Assembly: GCF_963378095.1 (NCBI RefSeq)
Contig: NZ_OY726397.1
Span: forward strand, 4,526,001-4,590,000
Direction of reading: 5' to 3'
DNA length: 64,000 nucleotides
From: Mycolicibacterium sp. MU0053
Lineage (GTDB): Bacteria; Actinomycetota; Actinomycetes; Mycobacteriales; Mycobacteriaceae
In this document: positions 9,799-17,790 of the stretch, piece after piece
Numbering within the stretch: the first letter of the stretch is position 1
Layout of the letters: every line of letters begins with the position of its first letter
Program-made: the position numbers and the translations under genes
The notes under the pieces: generated by a model
What the model was told of the DNA's origin: nothing
Database searches by the model: none
The model's input: the letters and a program-made list of their open reading frames with translations, nothing else

Positions 9799-10878
9799 TC
9801 ACACCCAGCGGGTGGCTTCCACCTCGGCGGGCAGCAGCGGGCGCAGCGGGACGTCGAGACCGTCGTAGATGCCGGGCTTCTGCTCGGCCAGCCACGCGAT
9901 GGCGCCGAGCAGCCGGTTCGCGGCGGTAGTGTTGCCGCCGTCGGCGCGGGTGCCGCCGGGCACGTCGGCGCGGGTGACGATGGTCAGCTGCGGGTCACCG
10001 TCGATGATCACCCGATGGTCGCCGACGCCCTCGTCGGGTTGCGGCCAGTGCGGCGCGCAGGCCGGGTCGATGCGGGTGATGTGCTCGACGACGATGCGCT
10101 CCTGGCCGTCGGCCCAGCCGATCACCTTCAGAAAGAACGCGCCCTGGGTGCCCTTCTCGAAGCGGCCCATCACGGTGTCGCATGACTCTTCGAGCGGCAG
10201 CCGCTCCACCACCTCGGTGATCTTGTCGATCTCCAGGCCCAGCCCCCGGCCGATGAGCCGGATGTTTCCGCCCCACACCATGGTCGGGATGGTGGGCAGC
10301 AGCATCATCGGCACGTCATCCATGGCGCCGCCGAAACCACAGGACACCCGCACGGCGTGCGGCTGGTCGTAGGTCGAGTAGTCGAAGATCTCCTGGCATC
10401 GGATGGTGCGGATCCGGGTGCACAGGCCCGCGGCCACCACCGCCAGCGCGTCGTTGGCCCAGCCCGGGTCGACGCCGCTGACCAGCAGTGTCGCCCCACC
10501 GTGCGCGGCGGCCGCGGTGAGTCGGTCGACCCAGTCCGGCGGCGCCGACCGCGGATCGTAGAGCGAGTACAGCGACGGCGTCACCACGTGGGCGCCGGCG
10601 CGCAGGCACCGCTCGATATCGGCGACCGCGTCGTCGGGGCGGATGTCCCCGGAGGCCATATAGGCCACCGCATCGCAGCGCGCCAGCACCGCGTCGACGT
10701 CGTCGCTGGCCGCGACGCCGGTCGGCGCGGCCAGTCGAGCGAAGTCGGCGGCGTCCCGGCCGACCTTGTCCGGCGTCGAGGTGATGACGCCGGCCAGCTC
10801 CAACCCTGGGAAGCCGGTCACCGACCGGATGGCCGCGGCCCCCATGTTTCCCGTTCCCCAGACCGCAACACGCTGCAT
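9799..10878 (-). CDS. Rv0926c-like NAD(P)-dependent oxidoreductase (dihydrodipicolinate reductase-like fold)
   Basis: A protein of 359 aa that opens with VAVWGTGNMG, a Rossmann GxGxxG nucleotide-binding loop, followed by a long C-terminal region resembling the dihydrodipicolinate reductase / 2,4-diaminopentanoate dehydrogenase group. Length and position match Rv0926c homologues, one of which sits between fadE5 and pks in the M. smegmatis GPL locus (recollection). It converges on the PKS with only 15 bases between the stops and diverges from fadE5. The substrate is unknown; its persistent linkage to the PKS suggests a role in making or tailoring the lipid. The ATG start at 10878 is the longest possible and directly precedes the Rossmann loop. 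Confidence 0.8.
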   Translation of the reverse strand: MQRVAVWGTGNMGAAAIRSVTGFPGLELAGVITSTPDKVGRDAADFARLAAPTGVAASDDVDAVLARCDAVAYMASGDIRPDDAVADIERCLRAGAHVVTPSLYSLYDPRSAPPDWVDRLTAAAAHGGATLLVSGVDPGWANDALAVVAAGLCTRIRTIRCQEIFDYSTYDQPHAVRVSCGFGGAMDDVPMMLLPTIPTMVWGGNIRLIGRGLGLEIDKITEVVERLPLEESCDTVMGRFEKGTQGAFFLKVIGWADGQERIVVEHITRIDPACAPHWPQPDEGVGDHRVIIDGDPQLTIVTRADVPGGTRADGGNTTAANRLLGAIAWLAEQKPGIYDGLDVPLRPLLPAEVEATRWV

Positions 10879-11025
10879 GCGGACAACCTATCCAGCTGGG
10901 ACGTGATCAGAGTCACTACCCGGTAAATGCGCGGATCAACGGCCCCCCGGCGGCACATTTGACGAGGTCGGCCAACCGCTGGGTTGGTTAGTCGCCAGAA
11001 ATAGCTCACGGCGGCTTGGCGTTGA

Positions 11026-11068
11026 AGTTACCGAGCGGTATAGTCAGCAGAGTTACTGGTGGGTAACT
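11026..11068 (+). promoter_or_regulatory. fadE5 promoter with two TTAC-N6-GTAA-type operators
   Basis: A candidate -10 box TATAGT lies at 11039-11044. Two palindromes flank and overlap it: TTAC-N6-GTAT at 11028-11041 (one mismatch) and a perfect AGTTAC-N6-GTAACT at 11051-11068. The same TTAC-N6-GTAA core occurs before fadA2/fabG4 and before the tetR gene. This is inferred to be the binding site of the TetR repressor encoded at 17102-17713. Confidence 0.6.
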
Positions 11069-11137
11069 TAGCCAGAGTACCCAACCGAAAAACCTGAACA
11101 TCGCAAATGCTGTGGCAGTTCTCACCGAGGAGGCACC

Positions 11138-12973
11138 ATGAGCCACTACAAATCCAACGTGCGCGACCAGGAGTTCAACCTCTTCGAGGTATTGGGCATC
11201 GACAAGGTCCTGGGTCAAGGCACATTCGCCGATATCGACGCCGACACCGCCCGCGACATGCTCGGCGAGATGGCCCGGCTGGCCGAGGGGCCGATCGCCG
11301 AGTCCTTCGTCGACGGTGACCGCAATCCGCCGGTGTTCGATCCGGAGACCCACACGGTGAAGTTGCCGGAGTCGTTCAAGAAGTCGATGCGCACGCTGTA
11401 CGACGGCGGCTGGGACAAGGTCGGCATGCCCGAGGAACTCGGCGGCATCCCGATGCCGCGCGCGCTGCAGTGGGCCCTGATCGAGCACATTCTGGGGGCG
11501 AACCCCGCCGCCTACATGTACGCCATGGGCGGCGGCATGGCGCTCATCCTGCACAACCTCGCCACCGAGGAGCAGAAGAAATGGGCGAAGCTCGCGGCCG
11601 AGCGCAACTGGGGCGCCACCATGGTCCTCACCGAGCCTGACGCCGGCTCCGACGTGGGCGCCGGCCGCACCAAGGCCATCCAGCAGGACGACGGTTCGTG
11701 GCACATCGACGGGGTGAAGCGGTTCATCACCTCGGCCGATTCCGATGACCTGTTCGAGAACATCTTCCACATGGTGCTGGCCCGCCCCGAGGGCGCCGGC
11801 CCGGGCACCAAGGGGCTGTCGCTGTTCTTCGTACCGAAGTTCCACTTCGACGCGGAGACCGGCGAACTCGGCGAGCGCAACGGTGTGTTCGTCACCAACG
11901 TCGAGCACAAGATGGGCTTGAAGGTCTCCACCACCTGTGAGCTGACGTTCGGCCAGCACGGCGTACCCGCCCAGGGTTGGCTCGTCGGCGAGGTGCACGA
12001 CGGCATCGCGCAGATGTTCGAGGTCATCGAGCAGGCGCGGATGATGGTCGGTACCAAGGCGATCGCGACCCTGTCGACCGGTTACCTCAACGCGCTCGAG
12101 TACGCCAAGGAGCGGGTGCAGGGCGCCGACATGACGCAGCTGACCGACAAGACCGCTCCGCGCGTGACCATCACCCATCACCCGGATGTACGTCGTTCGC
12201 TGATGACCCAGAAGGCCTACGCCGAGGGCATGCGCGCGCTGTACCTGCACGCCGCCACCTACCAGGACGTCGAGGTCGCGCAGGCGCTCCATGGTGTCGA
12301 CGCCGAGGTGGCGCTCAAGGTCAACGACCTGCTGCTGCCGGTGGTCAAGGGCTACGGGTCCGAACAGGCCTACGCCAAGCTCACCGAGAGTCTGCAGACC
12401 CTGGGCGGGTCCGGCTTCCTGCAGGACTACCCGATCGAGCAGTACATCCGCGACGCCAAGATCGACAGCCTCTACGAGGGCACCACTGCCATCCAGGCGC
12501 AGGACTTCTTCTTCCGCAAGATCGTCCGCGACCAGGGGCGGGCCCTGGGGCACGTCGCCGGTGAGATCAGTGAGTTCATCAAGAACGAGTCCGGTAACGG
12601 CCGGCTGAAGAGCGAACGGGCGCTGCTGTCCACCGCGCTGGAGGACGTACAGGGCATGGCCGCCGCGCTGACCGGTTACCTGATGGCCGCTCAGGAGGAG
12701 TCGACCAGCATCTACAAGGTGGGTCTGGGCTCGGTGCGCTTCCTGATGTCGGTCGGGGACCTGCTGGTCGGCTGGCTGCTGGCCCGCCAGGCCGCGGTGG
12801 CCGTCGAGAAGCTCGACGCCGGCGCGACCGGTGCCGACAAGTCGTTCTACGAGGGCAAGGTGGCCGTGGCGTCGTTCTTCGCGAAGAACATCCTGCCGCA
12901 GCTGACCAGCACCCGCAGCATCCTCGAGCACATCGACAACGAGATCATGGAGCTCGACGAAGCGGCCTTCTAG
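11138..12973 (+). CDS. fadE5: Acyl-CoA dehydrogenase FadE5
   Basis: A protein of 611 aa, the same length as M. tuberculosis FadE5 (Rv0244c). It performs FAD-dependent alpha,beta-dehydrogenation of acyl-CoAs in the cytosol. [12 protein letters not shown] is the flavin/substrate loop, and the catalytic Glu is in [10 protein letters not shown]. The extra C-terminal helical domain (about residues 470-611) is typical of this 600-aa subfamily. GAGGAGG ends five bases before the ATG, fixing the start. It is convergent with fadA2, as in M. tuberculosis. In M. smegmatis, from memory, fadE5 sits at the edge of the GPL locus, and here it still adjoins the Rv0926c-like gene and pks. Control is probably by the palindromes at 11026-11068. 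Confidence 0.95.
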   Translation: MSHYKSNVRDQEFNLFEVLGIDKVLGQGTFADIDADTARDMLGEMARLAEGPIAESFVDGDRNPPVFDPETHTVKLPESFKKSMRTLYDGGWDKVGMPEELGGIPMPRALQWALIEHILGANPAAYMYAMGGGMALILHNLATEEQKKWAKLAAERNWGATMVLTEPDAGSDVGAGRTKAIQQDDGSWHIDGVKRFITSADSDDLFENIFHMVLARPEGAGPGTKGLSLFFVPKFHFDAETGELGERNGVFVTNVEHKMGLKVSTTCELTFGQHGVPAQGWLVGEVHDGIAQMFEVIEQARMMVGTKAIATLSTGYLNALEYAKERVQGADMTQLTDKTAPRVTITHHPDVRRSLMTQKAYAEGMRALYLHAATYQDVEVAQALHGVDAEVALKVNDLLLPVVKGYGSEQAYAKLTESLQTLGGSGFLQDYPIEQYIRDAKIDSLYEGTTAIQAQDFFFRKIVRDQGRALGHVAGEISEFIKNESGNGRLKSERALLSTALEDVQGMAAALTGYLMAAQEESTSIYKVGLGSVRFLMSVGDLLVGWLLARQAAVAVEKLDAGATGADKSFYEGKVAVASFFAKNILPQLTSTRSILEHIDNEIMELDEAAF

Positions 12974-12990
12974 ACCGTTCCAAGGACAAG

Positions 12991-13026
12991 AAAAGCTCCC
13001 GTACGCCATGGCGTGCGGGAGCTTTT
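12991..13026. terminator. Bidirectional hairpin terminator after fadE5
   Basis: AAAAGCTCCCG and CGGGAGCTTTT form a long stem around a CGCCATGGCG core, with A-tract and T-tract at the two ends. It lies 17 bases past the fadE5 stop and could also stop transcripts coming from the fadA2 side. Confidence 0.85.
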
Positions 13027-13044
13027 CGTTGCGGGACTGCCGCC

Positions 13045-13154
13045 AAAAAAAGGGCGGGTTCGGGAGGACACATGAGGGCGTCTCATTACTACTCGCGCGT
13101 CCGGCCTTCGCCTCTTCGCCGGCACTTTGGATCAGTCACTCCCGAACCCGTCGT
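13045..13154 (-). ncRNA. Candidate small RNA downstream of the F6 locus
   Basis: Reading the minus strand, a TANNNT -10 box (TAGCAT, 13167-13162) is followed by a possible transcript start near 13154. A perfect 12-bp stem comes next (13150-13139 with 13066-13055), ending in CCC and seven Ts (13051-13045). The 72-base interior can fold into two smaller hairpins, CCGGC/GCCGG and ATGAG/CTCAT. The long closing stem plus U-tract looks like a self-terminating small RNA of about 110 nt. It could instead be just a back-up terminator for fadA2/F6. I recognise no RNA family and see no convincing ORF. Confidence 0.4.
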
Positions 13155-13253
13155 GCCGTCGATGCTACGCCTCTCAACCGGCCGGCACCAGAGCCGAAAC
13201 CCGGGCGCGGCCCGGAGTCCCCTCGGCCCCGGGCGCGCCTGTCGCGGCAGACC

Positions 13254-13323
13254 AAAAAAGAGGTTGGCCCGTGTTGCCGTCGGGTCGGGGGGTCAGACGG
13301 CAACACGGAGCCAACCAGTACAT
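13254..13323 (-). ncRNA. F6-like SigF-dependent small RNA (SfdS)
   Basis: Established: M. tuberculosis sRNA F6 is encoded between fadA2 and fadE5, transcribed from a SigF promoter. Seen here: on the same strand as fadA2, GGTTTG (13352-13347), a 15-base gap and GGGTAT (13332-13327) form a SigF-type promoter. It is followed by a 19-bp interrupted stem (13316-13296 with 13282-13262; upper 12 bp CGTGTTGCCGTC) and six Ts (13259-13254). The expected RNA is about 70 nt, starting near 13323. The same hairpin and U-tract would also terminate fadA2 mRNA. The exact 5' end is an estimate. Confidence 0.75.
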
Positions 13324-13326
13324 CGA

Positions 13327-13352
13327 ATACCCGCTACGGGGTGTTACAAACC
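13327..13352 (-). promoter_or_regulatory. SigF-type promoter of the F6-like sRNA
   Basis: GGTTTG and GGGTAT lie on the minus strand with 15 bases between GGTTT and GGGTAT. This matches the mycobacterial SigF consensus (GGWWT, 15-17 bases, GGGTAY). It starts 15 bases beyond the fadA2 stop codon. Confidence 0.75.
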
Positions 13353-13367
13353 GGGCGAAGAATCTTT

Positions 13368-14690
13368 CTAGGCCTCCAGGATCGCCGTCACGCCCTGGCC
13401 GCCGGCCGCGCAGATGGAGATCAGGCCGCGCACCGGACGCCCGTCGGCCTGGGCTTTCTTCTCGCTGAGTTGCTTCGCCAACTGCGCCAGAATCCGCCCC
13501 CCGGTCGCCGCGAACGGGTGCCCGGCCGCTAGCGATGAGCCGTTGACGTTGAGCTTGGAACGGGCGATCGGGCCCAGCGCCGCGTCCAGGCCGAGCCGCT
13601 GCTTGCAGTACTCGTCGGACTCCCAGGCCTGCAGTGCGGCCAACACCACCGACGCGAACGCCTCGTGGATCTCGTAGAAGTCGAAGTCCTGCAGCGCCAG
13701 GCCGTTTCGAGCCAGCAGCCGCGGCACCGCATAGGTCGGTGCCATCAACAGCCCGTCGGCGCCGCTGACATAGTCCACCGCCGCCGTCTCGGCGTCGACG
13801 AGACGGGCCAGCACCGGCAGGTCGTGCGCGGCGGCCCAGTCCTCGCTGGCCAGCAGGGCCACCGAGGCCCCGTCGGTCAGCGGCGTGGAGTTGCCCGCGG
13901 TCATCGTCGCGTCGCCGTTGCGCACCCCGAACACCGGCTTGAGCTTGGCCAGCTTCTCCGGCGAGGAGTCGGGGCGCAGGTTGTCGTCGCGGTACAGCCC
14001 GAGGAACGGCGTGACCAGGTCGTCGAAGAACCCGCGGTCATAGGCCGCGGCCATGTTGCGGTGGCTGGCGGCGGCCAACTCGTCCTGATCGACCCGCTTG
14101 ATGCCCAGCTGCTTGGCCGTGACCGCGGCGTGCTCGCCCATCGACAGCCCGGTGCGCGGTTCGCCGTTGGTCGGGATCTGCACCCCCAGGGCCGCGGGCA
14201 GCTTGCCCACCAGCTTGAGCCGCTCGAGATTGGACTTGGAGCGCCGCAGGCTCAGCAGCACCCGGCGCAGGTCGTCGCCGAACGCGATCGGCGCGTCGGA
14301 GGTGGTGTCCACCCCGCCCGCAGCGGCCACCTCGTAGCGGCCCATCGCGATGCCGTCGGCCGCGGCGATCGCGGCCTGCAACCCGGTGCCGCAGGCCTGC
14401 TGCAGATCGAAGGCCGGGGTATCGGGCGACAGCGCACTGCCCAGCACGCATTCGCGCATCAGGTTGAAGTCCCGGCTGTGCTTGAGGACGGCACCGCCGA
14501 TCACCATGTCGAGGCGCTGCCCGGTCAGGTTGAAGCGCTCGACCAGGCCGTCCAGGGCCGCGGTGAACATGTCCTGGTTGGAAGCCTGCGCGTAGGCGCC
14601 GTCGGATCGGGCGAACGGGATGCGGTTGCCGCCCAGTACCGCGACGGGACGACGGCTCTTGGCTGAGTTCGATTGCGCGTTGGTGGCCAC
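13368..14690 (-). CDS. fadA2: Acetyl-CoA acyltransferase (thiolase) FadA2
   Basis: A protein of 440 aa, equal in length to Rv0243 FadA2. It is a thiolase that cleaves or condenses 3-ketoacyl-CoA in beta-oxidation. Catalytic residues are visible: the nucleophilic Cys in QQACGTGLQAA, the His in AAGHPFAATG and the second Cys in SICAAGGQG. The start is a GTG at 14690 preceded by CGGAGA at a suitable distance. It diverges from fabG4 across an operator-containing gap and converges on fadE5; this arrangement is conserved in M. tuberculosis. A -10-like TAGTAT on the minus strand (14741-14736) lies beside the palindrome at 14751-14766. Confidence 0.95.
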   Translation of the reverse strand: MATNAQSNSAKSRRPVAVLGGNRIPFARSDGAYAQASNQDMFTAALDGLVERFNLTGQRLDMVIGGAVLKHSRDFNLMRECVLGSALSPDTPAFDLQQACGTGLQAAIAAADGIAMGRYEVAAAGGVDTTSDAPIAFGDDLRRVLLSLRRSKSNLERLKLVGKLPAALGVQIPTNGEPRTGLSMGEHAAVTAKQLGIKRVDQDELAAASHRNMAAAYDRGFFDDLVTPFLGLYRDDNLRPDSSPEKLAKLKPVFGVRNGDATMTAGNSTPLTDGASVALLASEDWAAAHDLPVLARLVDAETAAVDYVSGADGLLMAPTYAVPRLLARNGLALQDFDFYEIHEAFASVVLAALQAWESDEYCKQRLGLDAALGPIARSKLNVNGSSLAAGHPFAATGGRILAQLAKQLSEKKAQADGRPVRGLISICAAGGQGVTAILEA

Positions 14691-14750
14691 GGGTATCTCC
14701 GTTGGGTCGGTTTGAGGTGGATGCCGATTACGGCCATACTACCCACTGAT

Positions 14751-14766
14751 CTTACTTTCAAGTAAG
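14751..14766. promoter_or_regulatory. Operator palindrome in the fadA2/fabG4 divergent promoter
   Basis: The 16-base perfect palindrome CTTACTTTCAAGTAAG contains the TTAC-N6-GTAA core (14752-14765). It sits between -10-like boxes for fadA2 (TAGTAT, 14741-14736, minus) and fabG4 (TAAGTT, 14763-14768, plus), so one bound repressor could silence both. It shares its core with sites before fadE5 and tetR. Confidence 0.65.
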
Positions 14767-14810
14767 TTCATGTTCCGACAGCGTAGAACCCTGAGACGAG
14801 AGGCGGCGCC

Positions 14811-16184
14811 GTGGCTCCCAAGCTTCCGAACGACTTGTATGCGCAGGTGGTCCTGTCCGGGCCCGGATCGTTTTTGGCCAAGCAGCTCGGGATCCCGCAG
14901 CCAGAGACCCTGCGTCGCTACCGGGTCGGCGAACCGGCGCTGGCGGGTCCGCTGCTGATCGGCGGTGACGGACGCATCGCCGAACCCATGCGCACCGCGC
15001 TCGCCGAGGACTACGAGCTGGTGGGCGACAACCTCGGCGGCCGCTGGGCCGACAAATTCGGCGGGTTGCTGTTCGACGCCACCGGCATCGGCACGCCGGC
15101 GGGACTGAAGGCGCTGCACGAGTTCTTCACCCCGCTGCTGCGGAACGTCGGGCCGTCCGGACGCGTCGTCGTGGTCGGCACCACGCCCGAGGACGCCGCC
15201 GGGCCCGACGAGCGCATCGCCCAGCGCGCCCTCGAGGGCTTCACCCGGTCGCTGGCCAAGGAGATGCAGCGCGGGGCGACGGTCTCGCTGGTCTACCTGT
15301 CGCCGGCGGCCAAACCCGCGGCCAGCGGCCTGGAGTCGACGCTGCGCTTCCTGCTCTCGGCCAAGTCCGCCTACGTCGACGGTCAGGTGTTCTACGTCGG
15401 TGCGGACGACGCGACACCGCCCGCCGACTGGGACCAGCCGCTGGCCGGCAAGGTCGCCATCGTGACCGGCGCGGCGCGCGGCATCGGCGCCACCATCGCC
15501 GAGGTGTTCGCCCGCGACGGCGCCAAGGTGGTGTGCGTCGACATGGCCGCACCCGAGGGCGCTCCCGACGCTCTCGGCGAGACCGCCGCCAAGGTCGGCG
15601 GAACCGCGCTGACACTGGATGTCACGGCCGACGATGCCGTGCAACGCATCACCGACCACCTGACCGAGCACTACGCCGGCAAGGCCGACATCCTCGTCAA
15701 CAACGCCGGCATCACCCGGGACAAGCTGCTGGCCAACATGGACGACGCCCGGTGGGACGCCGTGATCGCGGTCAATCTGCTTGCACCGCAACGGCTCACC
15801 CAGGGATTGGTGGACAACGGCACGATCGGTGACGGCGGCCGCGTGATCGGGTTGTCCTCGATGGCCGGTATCGCGGGCAACCGCGGTCAGACCAACTACG
15901 CGGCCACCAAGGCCGGCATGATCGGCCTGACCGAGGCACTGGCACCCACGTTGGCCGAAAAGAACATCACCATCAACGCCGTCGCCCCGGGCTTCATCGA
16001 GACCAAGATGACCGACGCCATGCCGTTCGCCACCCGCGAGGTGGCCCGCCGGATGAACTCGCTGTTCCAGGGCGGCCAGCCGGTCGATGTGGCCGAGGCC
16101 ATCGCATACTTCGCCAGCCCGGCCTCGAATGCGGTGACCGCCAACACGATCCGGGTCTGCGGCCAGGCCATGCTGGGAGCCTGA
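14811..16184 (+). CDS. fabG4: High-molecular-weight 3-oxoacyl reductase FabG4
   Basis: A protein of 457 aa, close to the 454 aa of Rv0242c FabG4. It reduces 3-ketoacyl thioesters to (R)-3-hydroxyacyl thioesters. The N-terminal ~210 residues form a flavodoxin-like half without a working active site. The C-terminal short-chain dehydrogenase has [10 protein letters not shown] for cofactor binding, NNAGIT, the catalytic Ser in LSSMAG and the catalytic YAATK. The start is a GTG at 14811 after a GAGAGGCGG-like ribosome site. It is followed 63 bases later by htdX, so the pair can carry out successive ketoreduction and (de)hydration steps. Probably repressed through 14751-14766. Confidence 0.94.
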   Translation: MAPKLPNDLYAQVVLSGPGSFLAKQLGIPQPETLRRYRVGEPALAGPLLIGGDGRIAEPMRTALAEDYELVGDNLGGRWADKFGGLLFDATGIGTPAGLKALHEFFTPLLRNVGPSGRVVVVGTTPEDAAGPDERIAQRALEGFTRSLAKEMQRGATVSLVYLSPAAKPAASGLESTLRFLLSAKSAYVDGQVFYVGADDATPPADWDQPLAGKVAIVTGAARGIGATIAEVFARDGAKVVCVDMAAPEGAPDALGETAAKVGGTALTLDVTADDAVQRITDHLTEHYAGKADILVNNAGITRDKLLANMDDARWDAVIAVNLLAPQRLTQGLVDNGTIGDGGRVIGLSSMAGIAGNRGQTNYAATKAGMIGLTEALAPTLAEKNITINAVAPGFIETKMTDAMPFATREVARRMNSLFQGGQPVDVAEAIAYFASPASNAVTANTIRVCGQAMLGA

Positions 16185-16247
16185 GATGACCGACACCGCG
16201 AGTCGACAATGCGCCGCGAGGCACAAACGGCGAGGAGGAGCGAGCCA

Positions 16248-17105
16248 ATGAGCACCGATCAGCCCAGCGCCCTGATGAACATGGTGCGCGCCGCCGCCGG
16301 GGCATTACCGTTCATCCCCCGCGGCGACGACATCCCGGACCGGACGCTACGGGTGACCGACCTGGCGATCGACCGCGACAACGTCGCGGCGTATGCGGCG
16401 GTGACGGGCCTGCGCTACGGCGACACGGTGCCGTTGACCTACCCGTTCGCGCTGACCTTCCCGACCGTGATGGCGCTCATCACCGAATTCGACTTCCCCT
16501 TCGCCGCAATGGGTTCGGTGCATGTGGAGAACCACATCACCCAGCACCAACCGATCGCGGTCACTGACACCGTGTCGGTCAAGGCCCGCGCGGAGAACAT
16601 GCGCGAGCATCGCAAGGGGCTGCTGGTCGACGTGCGCACCGAGGTGAGTGTCGGCAACGAGGTGGCGTGGCAGCAGGTGACGACGTTCCTGCACCAACAA
16701 CGCACCAGCCTGTCCGACGAGCCCAAGCCGCCGCCGGTCAAGCAGCCGAAGTTGCCGCCGCCCAACTCGATCCTGCGGATCACGGCCGGCCAGATCCGTC
16801 GTTACGCCGCCGTGGCCGGCGACCACAACCCGATCCACACCAGCACGATCGGCGCCAAGCTGTTCGGCTTTCCCCGCGCGATCGCGCACGGAATGTTCAG
16901 CGCCGCCGCGGTGCTGGCCAACATCGAGGGACAGCTGCCCGACGCGGTGCGGTACTCGGTGAGGTTCGGCAAACCGATCGTCCTGCCGGCCAGCACCGGA
17001 TTGTATGTCGATCGCGTGACCGAGGGCTGGGACCTGTCACTGCGGCATCTGTCCAAGGGGTATCCGCACCTGACCGGCGAGGTCCGCGAACTCCGCGACG
17101 GCTAG
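16248..17105 (+). CDS. htdX: (R)-specific 3-hydroxyacyl-thioester dehydratase HtdX
   Basis: A protein of 285 aa (Rv0241c HtdX is 280 aa). It is a double hot-dog dehydratase/hydratase acting on 3-hydroxyacyl-CoA or -ACP. The hydratase-2 motif is visible in the C-terminal half as AGDHNPIHTS followed by AIAHGMF. The start was set at ATG 16248 because CGAGGAGGAG lies just upstream; an in-frame ATG at 16209 has no ribosome site. It sits in an operon with fabG4. Its TAG stop overlaps the stop of the opposing tetR gene within a single CTAG, and the vapBC24 genes found here in M. tuberculosis are absent. Confidence 0.92.
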   Translation: MSTDQPSALMNMVRAAAGALPFIPRGDDIPDRTLRVTDLAIDRDNVAAYAAVTGLRYGDTVPLTYPFALTFPTVMALITEFDFPFAAMGSVHVENHITQHQPIAVTDTVSVKARAENMREHRKGLLVDVRTEVSVGNEVAWQQVTTFLHQQRTSLSDEPKPPPVKQPKLPPPNSILRITAGQIRRYAAVAGDHNPIHTSTIGAKLFGFPRAIAHGMFSAAAVLANIEGQLPDAVRYSVRFGKPIVLPASTGLYVDRVTEGWDLSLRHLSKGYPHLTGEVRELRDG

Positions 17106-17713
17106 GTCGTCGTCGGCTCATTCGACGTCTTGCCCTTGAGGCCGCGCCAGAACAGGTTGATCAGCAGTTCGGCGGCGTCGTCGACATCGACGTCGCCCGA
17201 GCTGACCCGGGCGGCCACCGCCTCGCCGGCACCCACCAGCGCGATCGCCATCATGTGAAAGTCGGTGCCGGGCTCCGGATTACGCGTCCCGGTGGACAGC
17301 AGGCGCGCGACCAGATCGATGATGCGTTCGCGGCCGTCGCGCACCGTGTGGGCGAACGCCTGGGAACTGGTGGCCTGGGTGTAGAGCACGATCCAGGACG
17401 CGCGGTTGGCGTCGATGTAGGACAGGAACGTCAGGATGGTCTTGCGCAGCATGTCGCGCGGCGGCAGCGTGAAGTCGACATCGGTGCGCACGGCCTCGAT
17501 GAACCGGCTCAACTCGCGGCTCAGGCACGCCCCGAACAAGTCTTCCTTCGACCCGTAATAGAGGTAGAGCATCGGCTTGGAGATCTCGGCCTTGGCCGCG
17601 ATGGCATCCATCGAGGTCTCGTGATAGCCGTTGACGGAGAACACCTCGACCGCGGCGTCGAGCATCTGCTGCTCGCGCACGGCACGCGGCAACCGCTTGG
17701 TACCACCGGCCAT
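17102..17713 (-). CDS. TetR-family transcriptional regulator (Rv0238-like)
   Basis: A protein of 203 aa (Rv0238 is 204 aa). The N-terminal helix-turn-helix region is plain: REQQMLDAAVEVFSVNGY, then MDAIAAKAEISKPMLYLYYGSKEDLF. The rest is an all-helical ligand pocket, and ligand is probably a long-chain acyl-CoA judging from the neighbours (inference). A palindrome with the TTAC-N6-GTAA core lies 39 bases before the start, over a TAATAT -10 box (17754-17749). The same core lies at the fadA2/fabG4 and fadE5 promoters, so it is likely an autorepressor controlling the fadE5-fadA2-fabG4-htdX group. Confidence 0.9.
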   Translation of the reverse strand: MAGGTKRLPRAVREQQMLDAAVEVFSVNGYHETSMDAIAAKAEISKPMLYLYYGSKEDLFGACLSRELSRFIEAVRTDVDFTLPPRDMLRKTILTFLSYIDANRASWIVLYTQATSSQAFAHTVRDGRERIIDLVARLLSTGTRNPEPGTDFHMMAIALVGAGEAVAARVSSGDVDVDDAAELLINLFWRGLKGKTSNEPTTT

Positions 17714-17751
17714 CCGCCTACCCTTCGCCCGAACCTGTGCGGAGACTGATA

Positions 17752-17765
17752 TTACTCAGGAGTAA
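17752..17765. promoter_or_regulatory. Autoregulatory operator of the tetR gene
   Basis: TTACTCAGGAGTAA is a near-perfect palindrome with the TTAC-N6-GTAA core. It overlaps a minus-strand -10 box TAATAT (17754-17749) in the 77-base gap before the tetR start. Confidence 0.6.
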
Positions 17766-17790
17766 GCAAAGCTGCGCCCAAGGCCGCGGC

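Noticed and set aside
10903..10916. GTGA-N6-TCAC palindrome before the Rv0926c-like gene
   Set aside because: Short four-base arms and no second copy found at a related promoter, so there is not enough to call an operator.
13041..13370. Small open frames in the fadE5-fadA2 gap
   Set aside because: Three overlapping frames of 99-174 codons read through strong RNA hairpins and have no ribosome site or codon bias; RNA features explain the region better.
17102..17105. Stop-codon overlap of htdX and tetR in CTAG
   Set aside because: A convergent overlap of this kind is common in compact actinobacterial genomes and has no special meaning beyond showing that vapBC24 is absent.
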